Below, one piece after another: positions 8,848 through 17,608 of a stretch of DNA of 64,000 bases. This DNA is from Rhizobium sp. NZLR1 (GTDB lineage Bacteria; Pseudomonadota; Alphaproteobacteria; Rhizobiales; Rhizobiaceae). The translations under genes and the position numbers were made by a program. The stretch is taken from contig NZ_CP071632.1 of the NCBI RefSeq assembly GCF_017357385.1, positions 1,927,501-1,991,500 on the forward strand, in the 5' to 3' direction. Each line of letters opens with the position of its first letter. The first letter of the stretch is position 1. A model generated the notes under the pieces. The model ran no database searches. It was not told the origin of the DNA and was given only the letters and a program-made list of their open reading frames with translations.

Positions 8848-10113
8848 TCAGCGGATCAGGATAGCCCTGAAATCATTGACGTTGGTTCCGGTCGGGCCGG
8901 TTTCGAAGAGGTCGCTGGTGGCCGCAAAGCCGGAATAGCTGTCATTGCCGTCGAGCAGCCGGCGCGGATCGAGCCCGGCGGCACGAAGGCGCTTGACGGT
9001 GCCACCATCGGCAAAGGCGCCGGCATTATCCTCCGAGCCATCGATCCCGTCCGTGTCGGCGGCAAGGACATGGATACCCTCCTGTCCGTCGATATCAAGC
9101 GCCATGGCGAGCGCGAATTCGCCGTTGCGTCCGCCTTTGCCGCCCTTGGCTCGGAGCGTCACCGTCGTCTCGCCGCCGGAAAGGATGACGACCGGCTTCG
9201 AAAACGGCCTGTTCCGGCCCAGCACCTCGCGGGCGATGGCCGCATGCACCCGCGCCACGTCGCGCGATTCTCCCTCGATCGCATCCGAAAGGATGGCGGG
9301 CTCGATCCCCTGCGACTTCGCCAGGGCCGCAGCGGCCTCCAGCGACACGCCGGCAGAGGCGATGATATGATGCTCGTGCCGTAGGAAGACCGGATCGTCC
9401 GGCCGCGGTGCATCGGCCTTCGGCAAGTTCAGATGGTCGAGCGCCGCCTGCGGCAGCTGCAATCCATATTGCCTGATGATCTCCAGCGCATCGTGCCGCG
9501 TCGAACCGTCAGGCACGGTCGGCCCGGAGGCGACATGCGCCGGGTTGTCGCCGGGAATGTCGGAGACGATCAGGCTGACGACCCTTGCTTTGGTTGCTGC
9601 CGCAAGTCTCCCGCCTTTGATGGTCGAGAGATGTTTGCGCACGACATTCATCGCCGAGATCGGCGCGCCTGAGGCAAGCAGCATTTCGTTGAGGGCAATC
9701 TCGTCTTCGAGGGCCAGCCCCTCCGGCGGGGCGGGCAGCAGGGCCGAGCCGCCGCCGCAGATCAGCGCGATCACCAGATCGTCTTCCGTCAGTCCGTTCA
9801 CCGTCTCCATCAGCCGCCTTGCCGCGGCAAGGCCTGCCGCATCGGGCACCGGATGGGCAGCCTCGATGATGTCGATATCGATTGTCTCGCAGCCGTAACC
9901 GTAGCGGGTGACCACCAGACCCTCGAGCGGTCTATCCCAGACGCTTTCAAGCGCCCGCGCCATCTGCGCAGCACCCTTGCCGGCGCCGATTACCACGGTC
10001 TTTCCCTTCGGCCGATCCGGCAGGTTTGCCTTGATGCCGGTTATCGGATCGGCGGCGCGAACCGCCGCGTCGAACAGGCTTTTCAGGAAATTGCGGGGAA
10101 CGGTCATCGTCAT
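8848..10113 (-). CDS. Glycerate 2-kinase (MOFRL family), formerly 'hydroxypyruvate reductase TtuD'
   Basis: A 421-residue protein that phosphorylates D-glycerate to 2-phosphoglycerate in glyoxylate, tartrate and serine metabolism. The glycerate-kinase domain shows [31 protein letters not shown] and [16 protein letters not shown]. The C-terminal MOFRL domain shows [21 protein letters not shown] and [13 protein letters not shown]. The open frame reaches back to 10164, but family members start at the equivalent of [20 protein letters not shown], so I place the start at 10113. Older annotations call homologues TtuD hydroxypyruvate reductase. Divergent from the DUF6074-like gene. Confidence 0.9.
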   Translation of the reverse strand: MTMTVPRNFLKSLFDAAVRAADPITGIKANLPDRPKGKTVVIGAGKGAAQMARALESVWDRPLEGLVVTRYGYGCETIDIDIIEAAHPVPDAAGLAAARRLMETVNGLTEDDLVIALICGGGSALLPAPPEGLALEDEIALNEMLLASGAPISAMNVVRKHLSTIKGGRLAAATKARVVSLIVSDIPGDNPAHVASGPTVPDGSTRHDALEIIRQYGLQLPQAALDHLNLPKADAPRPDDPVFLRHEHHIIASAGVSLEAAAALAKSQGIEPAILSDAIEGESRDVARVHAAIAREVLGRNRPFSKPVVILSGGETTVTLRAKGGKGGRNGEFALAMALDIDGQEGIHVLAADTDGIDGSEDNAGAFADGGTVKRLRAAGLDPRRLLDGNDSYSGFAATSDLFETGPTGTNVNDFRAILIR

Positions 10114-10312
10114 CAGTGGTCTCTGTGCCTGGAGTGTCGATCGTGACACGGACTGTCGGCGCATCGGCGTGCCGGCGTCAAGGTCGAAGGCGAGGCTGAC
10201 TGACGGCCGTGGGCTGCAAATTCTGCTTCGTCAAAAGGAACCGATACGAACGATAGAAAGCATTAACCATAGTCCCGTAGACAACGAATAGGATCAAAGG
10301 AACCTGTGTTCA

Positions 10313-10609
10313 ATGGCTACTGAAATGACCTGCCGCCCCGCCGCCCGTAGTGAAGGCAGGGTTATTGCTTTTCCCTCTGCAACCGGAACCGCCAATATCG
10401 AGCGCTGCGCCCGTGAACTCGGCCGCCGACACGGCGCAGAGGCAATAGAATTCTGGAGGGCCGAATGCCGCAGGCTCGCCGATCAGCTTCTGGCAGCCGG
10501 GATGCCGGAGAGCGACGTTGGTCAGCGGGTGCTGCAGTTTCAGCAGGATGTCCAGATCGAACTCGTCCTCAGCCATCAAAACGGGCCACTGCCCAAGTCC
10601 CAAAACTGA
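10313..10609 (+). CDS. Small DUF6074-like protein
   Basis: A 98-residue soluble protein with the pattern GRVIAFPSATG, then a helical segment (ELGRRHGAEAIEFWRAECRR), then LLAAGMPESDVGQRVLQFQQ. This resembles the small rhizobial DUF6074 family, whose function is unknown. AAAGGAA precedes the ATG by about 10 bases. Neighbours give no functional hint. Confidence 0.6.
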   Translation: MATEMTCRPAARSEGRVIAFPSATGTANIERCARELGRRHGAEAIEFWRAECRRLADQLLAAGMPESDVGQRVLQFQQDVQIELVLSHQNGPLPKSQN

Positions 10610-10686
10610 TAGCGCAATCTCGCCGGCTTCCGACGGTCATCCTGGCATGACGGCATAGCAGCCAGGGCTGCTCTCGGTCTGTCGCT

Positions 10687-11778
10687 TTACCGCAGCAGGC
10701 CGGCGGATCGAAGGGCGTCTTCAATGACCTTCTGAATGCCGCCACGGTCGCTCTCCGCGGCGAATGGAGCCGTGGCGTTTTCCGGTTGCGCAGCAGAGGA
10801 TTTGGCGACGAGTCGCTTTTCAAACGAGGGAACCAGACCCCAGGATCTGGCAATTTCCACCGTCGAGGAAATTCCGACGTCAAGCATGAAGGGGCCGCTT
10901 GCCCCGTAGCCGGTGCCGACATCGAGCGGAGTGCCGTGATCCATCCCGGCAATCGTATAAAGCTCAATCACCTCGACCCCATGAGCATCGGTCCACACCC
11001 TTCGCTGATGTCGCCCGATATCCTCGACGCGTGACGGCGATGCGTCGACGCTGTGGATATTTCTCCATTGCTCCACGATCGCATTCGCATTGGCTGGCAC
11101 GACGGTTCTGTCGGCGGTTCCCTGCCAGAGTGATAATGTCGGCCAGGGACCTTTGTGCCCTGAAGCGCTTCTCAACCGCAATTCAAGTTCTTCTGCCGTC
11201 GGACCGCCGTGGCCGCGCATTCGGTCGAATGCCTCGGGAATGGTCGCGGCGCTTGCATAGGGCAGGCCCGCAATGATCGCGCCGCCGGCAAAAACCTCCG
11301 GATAGGTGGCAAGCATGGCGGCGGCCATGGCGCCACCGGCCGAAAGCCCCGTCACGAACACGCGCCGGCTGTCGATACCGTGTTCGGCAACGAGTTTTGC
11401 GATCATCTGGCGAATGGAAGAGACCTCGCCGTGATCGCGTCTTGTGTCCTCCGGGTTAAACCAGTTGAAGCAGAGGTTTGGATTGTTTGCCCGTCGCTGC
11501 TCGGGAAACAGTAGCGCGAAGCCATAGTCCTCGGCCAATCGCGACCACCCCGACCCGATATCATAGCCGGCGGCAGTCTGGATGCAGCCGTGCAGGACGA
11601 CGACCAGCGCCATGTTTTTCCCGCGCTTCGTCGGCAGATAGGTATGGCCTCCCAAAGCACCCGGGTTTGCGCCAAACGCCTCCAAGGCGACAAGATCGGA
11701 ATTGTCCTGCGTGGGTTGGGGGCGAAGCGTTCCACGCAGCGCAGCAAGGCGTGCGAGAGTGTCTGACATAGATCTCAT
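10687..11778 (-). CDS. PHB depolymerase-like esterase (alpha/beta hydrolase)
   Basis: A 363-residue hydrolase of the poly(3-hydroxybutyrate) depolymerase/feruloyl-esterase family. The nucleophile elbow is GLSAGGA (serine nucleophile), preceded by LVVVLHGCIQTAAGYDIGSG with the oxyanion-hole HGC motif. FPEQRRANNPNLCFNWF is also characteristic. The catalytic His lies in IAGMDHGTPLDVG. No signal peptide is visible, so it is probably intracellular. The open frame extends to 12336, but the extra 186 residues are not family-like and overlap the divergent gene. GGAG seven bases before the ATG at 11778 supports this start. Confidence 0.85.
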   Translation of the reverse strand: MRSMSDTLARLAALRGTLRPQPTQDNSDLVALEAFGANPGALGGHTYLPTKRGKNMALVVVLHGCIQTAAGYDIGSGWSRLAEDYGFALLFPEQRRANNPNLCFNWFNPEDTRRDHGEVSSIRQMIAKLVAEHGIDSRRVFVTGLSAGGAMAAAMLATYPEVFAGGAIIAGLPYASAATIPEAFDRMRGHGGPTAEELELRLRSASGHKGPWPTLSLWQGTADRTVVPANANAIVEQWRNIHSVDASPSRVEDIGRHQRRVWTDAHGVEVIELYTIAGMDHGTPLDVGTGYGASGPFMLDVGISSTVEIARSWGLVPSFEKRLVAKSSAAQPENATAPFAAESDRGGIQKVIEDALRSAGLLR

Positions 11779-11913
11779 GAAAAGTCTCCGCCAATCAGCA
11801 GCCGGGATGGCGGTGATGCTTAACCAAACGTCTACACTAGCAAAAAGTTGCTGCGCTGCACAATATTTTCTGAGTTGGCCGTGTTTCCGGGTGCGCTGAC
11901 GGCTCACCGGCGA

Positions 11914-11938
11914 GGAACTTCGGCCCGGATTTGACGTT
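11914..11938 (+). promoter_or_regulatory. RpoE2/EcfG-type promoter before the small membrane gene
   Basis: GGAAC (11914-11918), an 18-base spacer, then TT (11937-11938), the last part reading CGTT. This matches the S. meliloti RpoE2 consensus GGAAC-N18/19-TT. The expected start site is about 40 bases ahead of the ATG at 11989. Confidence 0.6.
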
Positions 11939-11988
11939 GATGTTGTCGATTGACGGCATTGATGCTGCGATCCAGCGAGGCTTTTCAG

Positions 11989-12396
11989 ATGTCGAACAAA
12001 CCCAACTTCTTCTCTTCCTTTGCAACCCTCGTCGCCGATTTCTCGGGAAAGCCGTTCACCTTCGTAGCGGCGCTGGCGCTCGTACTTGCATGGGCGATCT
12101 CCGGCCCGTTTTTCGGCTATTCTGAAACCTGGCAGCTTGTGATCAATACAACCACGACCATCATCACCTTCCTGATGGTATTTGTCTTGCAGAACAGCCA
12201 GAACCGCGACGGAAAGGCGGTCCAGGCCAAGCTTGACGAACTCATCCTGACGAGCCAGGCCGCCAACAAGTTTGTCGGTATCGAAAAGCTGGAGGAGGAG
12301 GAACTCAGGGAAATGAGCAAGACGCTTGCCGCGCAAGCCGACTGCGTCGAGGAAAAAGCGGATGAAAAGTCTGCCGCAGAGGCGGCATCCGCCTGA
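11989..12396 (+). CDS. Small two-helix membrane protein, low-affinity iron permease-like family
   Basis: A 135-residue protein with two predicted membrane helices (residues ~20-40 and ~50-70) and a conserved segment LVFVLQNSQNRDGKAVQAKLDEL. This matches the family named low-affinity iron permease, although iron transport has not been shown for most bacterial members. The C-terminus is acidic and charged. GAGG lies about eight bases before the ATG at 11989; the frame extends upstream without support. A paralogue lies convergently at 12423-12794. An RpoE2-type promoter suggests stress induction. Confidence 0.75.
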   Translation: MSNKPNFFSSFATLVADFSGKPFTFVAALALVLAWAISGPFFGYSETWQLVINTTTTIITFLMVFVLQNSQNRDGKAVQAKLDELILTSQAANKFVGIEKLEEEELREMSKTLAAQADCVEEKADEKSAAEAASA

Positions 12397-12422
12397 TGCA
12401 TACCGCCTCCGTGCGACGCGCT

Positions 12423-12794
12423 TCAGTTCATTGTCTTTGAGATCTGGTCGTGGTGTTGTTGGCGCATTTCCTCGATGGCGTCGGCATCTTTCTTCTCAGC
12501 CGCAATCCAGTGATTTCTTGCCTTGCTTGATCGGATGAGTTCGTCGAGCTTTGCATGGAGCGCCATCATGTCCCGATTTTGCGAGTGCTGCACCAGCAGC
12601 AAAATGAAAAATATAATAGCTGTACCGACCATGTTGGTCAGCAGAAGCCACTGCCGCGGGAAGGAAAAACTCAGGCCGACTGCCGCCCATGTGGCTACGA
12701 AAGCGACCAGCGTGACAGGGACCACACGATGCCCTGCCCATAAGACGGCTAAGTCGGAGATCTGTCGAAAGCACCAGCGCATACGGCTCTCCAC
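12423..12794 (-). CDS. Paralogous small membrane protein, low-affinity iron permease-like family
   Basis: A 123-residue paralogue of the neighbouring convergent gene. It shares the helix-loop-helix topology and the signature LLVQHSQNRDMMALHAKLDEL followed by a charged tail (KKDADAIEEMRQQHH). Only 26 bp separate the two stop codons. It lacks the neighbour's acidic C-terminal extension and has no matching GGAAC-N18-TT promoter, so the two copies may be controlled differently. The start could be the ATG at 12794 or at 12782. Confidence 0.72.
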   Translation of the reverse strand: MESRMRWCFRQISDLAVLWAGHRVVPVTLVAFVATWAAVGLSFSFPRQWLLLTNMVGTAIIFFILLLVQHSQNRDMMALHAKLDELIRSSKARNHWIAAEKKDADAIEEMRQQHHDQISKTMN

Positions 12795-12841
12795 AGCGCA
12801 TTGGACGGAAGATGGAACAGATCGAAGCAGTTTCCATTACT

Positions 12842-12950
12842 TAATGCATGTCGCTCGGAAGTGTGCAGCGGTTCCGGGATAACGACATGCATAAAAACAA
12901 AGGACTAAAGCGCGTCGCATGAATCAAGTTTGATGCGACGCGCTTTAGTT
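12842..12950. repeat. Dispersed mosaic palindromic repeat, copy 1 (RIME-like)
   Basis: About 108 bp made of two inverted-repeat modules: ATGCATGTCG...CGACATGCAT and CTAAAGCGCGTCGCAT...ATGCGACGCGCTTTAG. A second copy with the same order and orientation lies at 30252-30359, differing by scattered substitutions and two one-base indels. Size, structure and intergenic position resemble the Rhizobium RIME1 elements. It lies downstream of katE and upstream of the minus-strand small membrane gene. Confidence 0.8.
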
Positions 12951-13033
12951 TCAATAAATTGCGTGCCTCATACGGTATAAAACCCGCGTTTACGCGGGTT
13001 TTAGATTGCGACAAATCATTCCCATGGCGGCGG

Positions 13034-15151
13034 TCAATTCCGTTTGACCGAGGGTTCGCGGCCCCAGACACGCAGTTTGCCAAGCACCTTGACGAAGGCC
13101 GATACATCCCCAGCCGCTCCGAGCGCAATCACGCCCTCATCCCGTGAATCGGCAATTCCGGCCTTCTGCATGAGTGGCAGCGCTGTTTCCACATAGCCGA
13201 TGAACTTGCAGTGCACGAAGGCATCCGACACGAAATCATGGGCCGTGGCCTCCTTCAGCAGGTCACTCGTTCCCGCCGACGAGGGGAGGAGCGCGACGGC
13301 GTCGTAGAGCACCGAGGGTCCTCCGTCGATCATCTGATGCGCCTCGATCCAATTGCCGTCCGAGAGCGTCACGCCGCCGATCTTTGGCGCGATCACTTCG
13401 AAACTTGCCCTCTGTTCGGTGATTTCAGCAAGCAGCGCCTTGAAGATAGCGGCATCGGTACCATCGCTGACAAGAATGCCGAGCTTGCGTCCTTCGAACC
13501 GCTTCGGACCGCGCTCGATAATGCTGAGCGCCGGCGACGGCTCGAGATCCTGCCGCGTCGGCATGGCGGCATCGGCAGGTTTCGGCATCGATTTGAAGCC
13601 GAGCGCGTGGCCGACCTTGCTGGCCAGGGTCTCATCGATGTTCATCAGATGCGAGACCATGCGTTCGCGAATGACAGGTGTCTCGACCTTGCTCAGTTCG
13701 AAGATCAGCGCTGCCGCGATATGGCGTTGCTCCGGCGGTGTCTGGCTGATGAAGAACTGCCTGGCCTGGCTGTAATGATCGGCAAAGCTTTCCGGCCGCA
13801 ACCGGACTTTGGGACCCTGCTCCTCGGCGGGGAAGTGACGATAGCCCTGAACCGGCGATTCTCGTGGCCCTTGATTCCAGGAGTTCGGTTGGTAATTGAC
13901 CCGCCCGACAGGATTGCGCATCGCCATATGGCCATCCTGTTGGAAATTGTGGAAGGGACATTTCGGAGCATTGATCGGCAGATGGGTGAAATTCGGACCA
14001 CCCAGACGTTTCAGCTGCGTGTCGAGATAGGAGAAGTTCCGTCCCTGCAGAAGCGGGTCGTTGCTGAAATCGATGCCGGGCGGAACGTTCTGCGTCATGA
14101 AGGCGACCTGCTCGGTCTCGGCGAAAAAGTTTTCGGGCATTCGGTCGAGCACGAGACGGCCGACCGGTTTGACCGGCAAGACCTCCTCGGGAATGATCTT
14201 CGTCGGATCGAGGATGTCGAAGTCGAACGTATCGGCGAAGTCCTGATCGAAGAGCTGGACACAGAGCTCCCATTCCGGGAAGTTTCCTGACTGGACCGAC
14301 TGCCAGAGGTCGCGGCGATGGAAGTCCGGATCCGCACCATTGATTTTGACCGCCTCGTTCCATGCGACGGATTGCAGGCCAAGTTTCGGTTTCCAATGGA
14401 ATTTGACGAAGGTCGATTCATCGGCGGCGTTGATGAAGCGGAAGGTGTGAACACCGAAACCCTCCATGAAACGAAAGGAGCGCGGGATGGCGCGGTCCGA
14501 CATGACCCACATGATCATGTGCATGCTTTCGGGGGTGAGGGTGATGAAGTCCCAGAAATTGTCATGCGCCGACTGCGCCTGCGGAAATTCCCTGTCGGGC
14601 TCCGGCTTCACGGAATGGATGACGTCGGGAAATTTGATTGCGTCCTGAATGAAGAAGACGGGAATGTTATTGCCGACCAGATCCCAATTACCCTGCTGCG
14701 TATAGAGCTTCACCGCGAAACCACGAACGTCGCGCGCCAGATCAACGGAACCCTTGCTGCCGGCAACTGTGGAAAACCGTACGAAGGCTGGCGTCTTTTC
14801 GCCAGGCCGCTGGAAAAGATCGGCCCGGGTATAGGCGGCCAGCGATTCGTATGTTTCGAAGTAGCCATGGGCGCCGTAACCGCGCGCATGGACGACCCGC
14901 TCGGGGATGCGCTCGTGGTCGAAATGAAAAATCTTCTCGCGAAAATGGAAGTCCTCGATGAGGGCGGGGCCACGGGCGCCGACGCGAAGCGTATTCTGAT
15001 CGTCGGAGACGGGGCCGCCTTGAGCCGTGGTCAACACCGGCATGCCGTCTTCGGCAAACTGATGAAGCTCACCGCCTGCACCGCGATGCAGTTTCTGATC
15101 ATGGATCGTTGCACTGTCCGAGGGCGAGATCTTGGACGTCTTCTTGGCCAT
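13034..15151 (-). CDS. katE: Large-subunit monofunctional catalase (KatE/KatC, HPII type)
   Basis: A 705-residue catalase that splits hydrogen peroxide to water and oxygen. The distal His is His88 in [13 protein letters not shown], followed by [13 protein letters not shown] and the Asn region [16 protein letters not shown]. The proximal haem tyrosine lies in [18 protein letters not shown]. The C-terminal ~150 residues ([19 protein letters not shown]) are the flavodoxin/GATase1-like domain that marks the large clade. Its length equals S. meliloti KatC, an RpoE2-dependent stress catalase. An RpoE2-type promoter lies just upstream at 15184-15208. Single-gene unit. Confidence 0.95.
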   Translation of the reverse strand: MAKKTSKISPSDSATIHDQKLHRGAGGELHQFAEDGMPVLTTAQGGPVSDDQNTLRVGARGPALIEDFHFREKIFHFDHERIPERVVHARGYGAHGYFETYESLAAYTRADLFQRPGEKTPAFVRFSTVAGSKGSVDLARDVRGFAVKLYTQQGNWDLVGNNIPVFFIQDAIKFPDVIHSVKPEPDREFPQAQSAHDNFWDFITLTPESMHMIMWVMSDRAIPRSFRFMEGFGVHTFRFINAADESTFVKFHWKPKLGLQSVAWNEAVKINGADPDFHRRDLWQSVQSGNFPEWELCVQLFDQDFADTFDFDILDPTKIIPEEVLPVKPVGRLVLDRMPENFFAETEQVAFMTQNVPPGIDFSNDPLLQGRNFSYLDTQLKRLGGPNFTHLPINAPKCPFHNFQQDGHMAMRNPVGRVNYQPNSWNQGPRESPVQGYRHFPAEEQGPKVRLRPESFADHYSQARQFFISQTPPEQRHIAAALIFELSKVETPVIRERMVSHLMNIDETLASKVGHALGFKSMPKPADAAMPTRQDLEPSPALSIIERGPKRFEGRKLGILVSDGTDAAIFKALLAEITEQRASFEVIAPKIGGVTLSDGNWIEAHQMIDGGPSVLYDAVALLPSSAGTSDLLKEATAHDFVSDAFVHCKFIGYVETALPLMQKAGIADSRDEGVIALGAAGDVSAFVKVLGKLRVWGREPSVKRN

Positions 15152-15183
15152 CTATCTTCTCCGGAAAAGGTTTGACTTAACCG

Positions 15184-15208
15184 AAGCTCAAAAATGGCCA
15201 CATGTTCC
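15184..15208 (-). promoter_or_regulatory. RpoE2/EcfG-type promoter of katE
   Basis: On the minus strand GGAAC (15208-15204), 18 bases, then TT (15185-15184). This matches GGAAC-N18/19-TT and predicts a short leader of about 25 bases to the ATG at 15151. S. meliloti katC is a known RpoE2 target. Confidence 0.6.
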
Positions 15209-15316
15209 GCTCGCCGCAAAATAAACTGCAACCTGGCGAAGGGCTGCGTTTCAAACAAGACAACATAAATAGGGCGCGCGGCCTTTCGACCCCGCGCCCC
15301 GAGTTCACCCGGGCCT

Positions 15317-16237
15317 TTAGCGCCGGGAAGTGACGATGAGATCTTCCTCTTCGTCGCGTTGCGATCCGCCAAACGCTGCGGCGGCAGAGGCGATGAAAGC
15401 CCCGATCAGAAGTGACAGCGAGCCGAGCAGGGCCGTGGTGGAGGCCGCCTTGCGTGCCTCATCGGCAGCTTTCTGGGCGGCAACCTTGGTGTCGTCGATA
15501 CGCTTCAACACCGCATCGACGCGGGTGCGTGCATCGGCTTCGGAAAGACCGGTCCGAGAAGAGACGATGGTGGCAAGATAGGCCTTGTCGTCATCGGGAA
15601 TCTTGCCCTCGGCGGCGCCGTTGAGCAGGATGCGAGACACCTCCGATGTTGCCGCGGAATCATTGGATGTGGCCGCTGCTCGCGCCTGATCGGGGCGCAG
15701 CAGTGCGTCGGTAAAATAGGAAGTGGAGAGATCCACCGGCGAAGTTGCCGACGATGCTGCTGCTGTACCGGCGGCAGTGGCAGTCGATCCCACGGCATGT
15801 GCCGCTGAACCCACGGCTTGTGCACCTGCGCCGGCCAGCGAGGTCAGCGACGATGCAAGAAAGCAGGCGACGAAGACTGTCGCCAAAGCCCAGCTCAAGA
15901 AACCATGCGCGGTGTCACGGAAGAAAACTTCATCAGTGTGGACAGCCGCCCATTTCGTCCGCAGCCGTCCGGTAATATAGCCTCCGAGCGCCGAAGAGAG
16001 CCATTGCACGAGAACGAGCCAGATTGCCGCCGTCACACCGAGTGTCCCGAGCGAACTGCTTTGTCCCGACCAGGGCGACACCATGGTCAGCCCGAGCCCG
16101 GATCCGAGCAGCAAAAGGATGAGCGTCACGCCAATGGCTGCCGCGGCTCCCCCAAAGATGGGCCCCCATGTCATAGCCGATTTGGAGGATTCGACCGGAG
16201 TGGCAATCTCTCCGGAACCTGTCATTGAAACCGACAT
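15317..16237 (-). CDS. PhnA-like multi-helix membrane protein
   Basis: A 306-residue integral membrane protein of the type annotated 'PhnA-like' in rhizobia; there is no link to phosphonate metabolism in the sequence. It has glycine-rich helices at ~20-45 (FGGAAAAIGVTLILLLLGSG), ~60-85 and ~110-135, then an Ala/Ser-rich linker, a soluble helical region (GLSEADARTRVDAVLKRIDD) and a last helix near the C-terminus. The start at 16237 has AGGAA upstream; the frame also runs on to 16303. It follows a 25-residue microprotein gene by 8 bp, and both lie behind an RpoE2-type promoter, suggesting a stress-induced envelope role. Confidence 0.75.
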   Translation of the reverse strand: MSVSMTGSGEIATPVESSKSAMTWGPIFGGAAAAIGVTLILLLLGSGLGLTMVSPWSGQSSSLGTLGVTAAIWLVLVQWLSSALGGYITGRLRTKWAAVHTDEVFFRDTAHGFLSWALATVFVACFLASSLTSLAGAGAQAVGSAAHAVGSTATAAGTAAASSATSPVDLSTSYFTDALLRPDQARAAATSNDSAATSEVSRILLNGAAEGKIPDDDKAYLATIVSSRTGLSEADARTRVDAVLKRIDDTKVAAQKAADEARKAASTTALLGSLSLLIGAFIASAAAAFGGSQRDEEEDLIVTSRR

Positions 16238-16245
16238 ATCTGTTC

Positions 16246-16323
16246 CTATCGCATAAACAGAGCCAGAAGAATGATGATAGGCAGTGGAACACCGAGCAGC
16301 CAAAGTAGAATACCGCGACCCAT
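16246..16323 (-). CDS. 25-residue hydrophobic microprotein
   Basis: The frame encodes MGRGILLWLLGVPLPIIILL plus ALFMR, essentially one membrane helix with charged ends. A near-perfect Shine-Dalgarno AGGAGG precedes the ATG at 16323 by seven bases. The stop codon is 8 bp from the start of the PhnA-like gene, and both sit behind a GGAAC-N18-TT promoter. I recall very similar short peptides (MGRGILLWLLGIP type) in many proteobacteria, usually unannotated. Function is unknown; a membrane-inserted stress peptide is a reasonable guess. Confidence 0.75.
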   Translation of the reverse strand: MGRGILLWLLGVPLPIIILLALFMR

Positions 16324-16369
16324 GAGAGACCTCCTGTCAGAAACTGACGTTACGTTGTTAATGCCACTC

Positions 16370-16394
16370 AACTTTGAACCACGGCCTTTGTTCC
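16370..16394 (-). promoter_or_regulatory. RpoE2/EcfG-type promoter of the microprotein/PhnA-like operon
   Basis: On the minus strand GGAAC (16394-16390), 18 bases, then TT (16371-16370). The predicted start site is about 38 bases ahead of the ATG at 16323. Confidence 0.6.
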
Positions 16395-16577
16395 CGGCCG
16401 GCTTGATCGTCGACGATCTTCAGGCGCGGATGATAAAGATCGACGAAATCTTGGACGCTCCCGCTAACGCCAGTCGAGCAACGCGCCTATATCTTTGGGG
16501 GCAAGATAAATTCCTCCCGCTGCTCCCAAGGGACAGGCACTCATGATGGCGTCACGGCGTAAACTGGAGAAGCATCA

Positions 16578-16757
16578 ATGAACAGATTTCGGGCATTTGT
16601 AGCAGCCGGAGCAATCAGTCTTGCCGCCATGATCTCGGCCTGCTCGACACCGCCGAATTCATATGGCACAGCATCGGGATATCAGCCGGGAGATTCCATG
16701 AATCCGGCCTGCGCCGATGGCTTCCGACCCGGCGACGGTCGTTCGTGCAGCTATTAA
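16578..16757 (+). CDS. 59-residue putative lipoprotein
   Basis: A short gene starting at the ATG at 16578 with GGAGA upstream. It encodes a signal peptide (FRAFVAAGAISLAAMISAC) with a lipobox (I-S-A-C, Cys22). The mature peptide is small and polar with two more cysteines (NPACADGF and GRSCSY). It should be lipidated and anchored in the envelope. The family is not recognised. Confidence 0.65.
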   Translation: MNRFRAFVAAGAISLAAMISACSTPPNSYGTASGYQPGDSMNPACADGFRPGDGRSCSY

Positions 16758-16863
16758 AGGCAGGCGGCTCGCGTCTGCACAGAACGGGAGTATGGGGGAG
16801 AAGTCAGGCAGGCGCTCCGTAGTCGGGAGCGTTGGCCAATAGGATCGCGATCGCGCCCGGACG

Positions 16864-17073
16864 TCATTTCCGTTTGATTGTAGCCCCAACGGCAGCGCCG
16901 AGCGCAACCCCGAACGTGATGCCAATCGCGACGTCGTCGAACAGAATCGGGCCGACCGCGGCGCCTATTCCAATTCCTATTGCCATACCGAGAGCCATGA
17001 CTGAGCCTATCCGGTTGCTGTGGCGGTAGTATGTGTTTGAAAAGGAGCTGCGAGCGCGGTTCCCACGCTCCAA
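16864..17073 (-). CDS. Small glycine-zipper membrane protein
   Basis: Up to 69 residues. The informative part starts at Met26 (MALGMAIGIGIGAAVGPILF, coordinate 16998), with GxxxG-like repeats in two helices and a basic C-terminus (GATIKRK). This pattern recalls small glycine-zipper proteins. The true start may be 16998 (44 residues), since the N-terminal part is basic and unremarkable. Neither start has a strong ribosome-binding site. Function unknown. Confidence 0.5.
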   Translation of the reverse strand: MERGNRARSSFSNTYYRHSNRIGSVMALGMAIGIGIGAAVGPILFDDVAIGITFGVALGAAVGATIKRK

Positions 17074-17362
17074 TGATCAAGAGAGAACGGCCACGTGATC
17101 TCGTGGCAGCGACGTGACGTCAATCTGCCGCCCGACCCCATTCTAAAGTTAATGGCGGTCGCGTCCTGCCTCAGCCTCTACATCATTCGACCGTCAACGC
17201 AAAGGCCGGCCGGTTCGTCGTTTCGCTTTCATTAAAGACGAACGCCAGGACGACCAGCCCCGGAGGTATCGCCGTCGATGAAGGCCGGCGCCACGAGGGC
17301 TTACACGACCGCGGCCACGCTGTTCTCTCGCGACCTGGATCTTTGGGACTATGCCAACAATG

Positions 17363-17608
17363 TCACTGGCCGTGAAGGCGCAATGCATCGATCAACTGGT
17401 GCACCTTATCGGTTGCGTAAACGATATCCTCGCGGGGCAAGTGCACCGTGATTTCGATCTGTTGCCATCGACCGCCATTGTTTTTCGCGTAACTCACGGC
17501 GGCCTGTAGAGATTTGAATTCAACCGCGGGCGCGTCGGCAATCCAGAACTGCACGGTGCAATCGGCTTCGGAATAGTCGGAGAGTGCTTTGAGTGGGTCT
17601 AGGGCCAT
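17363..17608 (-). CDS. Hypothetical 81-residue soluble protein
   Basis: An acidic, compact sequence (SEADCTVQFWIADAPAVEFK ... WQQIEITVHLPREDIVYATD) with balanced composition and alternating hydrophobic residues, as expected of a folded domain. I do not recognise the family. No operon partner; the 289 bp on its downstream side (17074-17362) hold only unconvincing short open frames. Confidence 0.55.
   Translation of the reverse strand: MALDPLKALSDYSEADCTVQFWIADAPAVEFKSLQAAVSYAKNNGGRWQQIEITVHLPREDIVYATDKVHQLIDALRLHGQ

Noticed and set aside
10245..10272. GGAAC followed by a T-containing box upstream of the DUF6074-like gene
   Set aside because: At spacings of 18 and 19 the bases are GC and CA, not TT.
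11779..12336. N-terminal extension of the esterase frame by 186 codons
   Set aside because: It overlaps the opposite-strand membrane gene, shows no family similarity and is superseded by a good start at 11778.
12866..12895. GGAAC on the minus strand inside the first repeat copy, upstream of the second iron permease-like gene
   Set aside because: The base pair at the required spacing is GA, and the second repeat copy does not conserve it.
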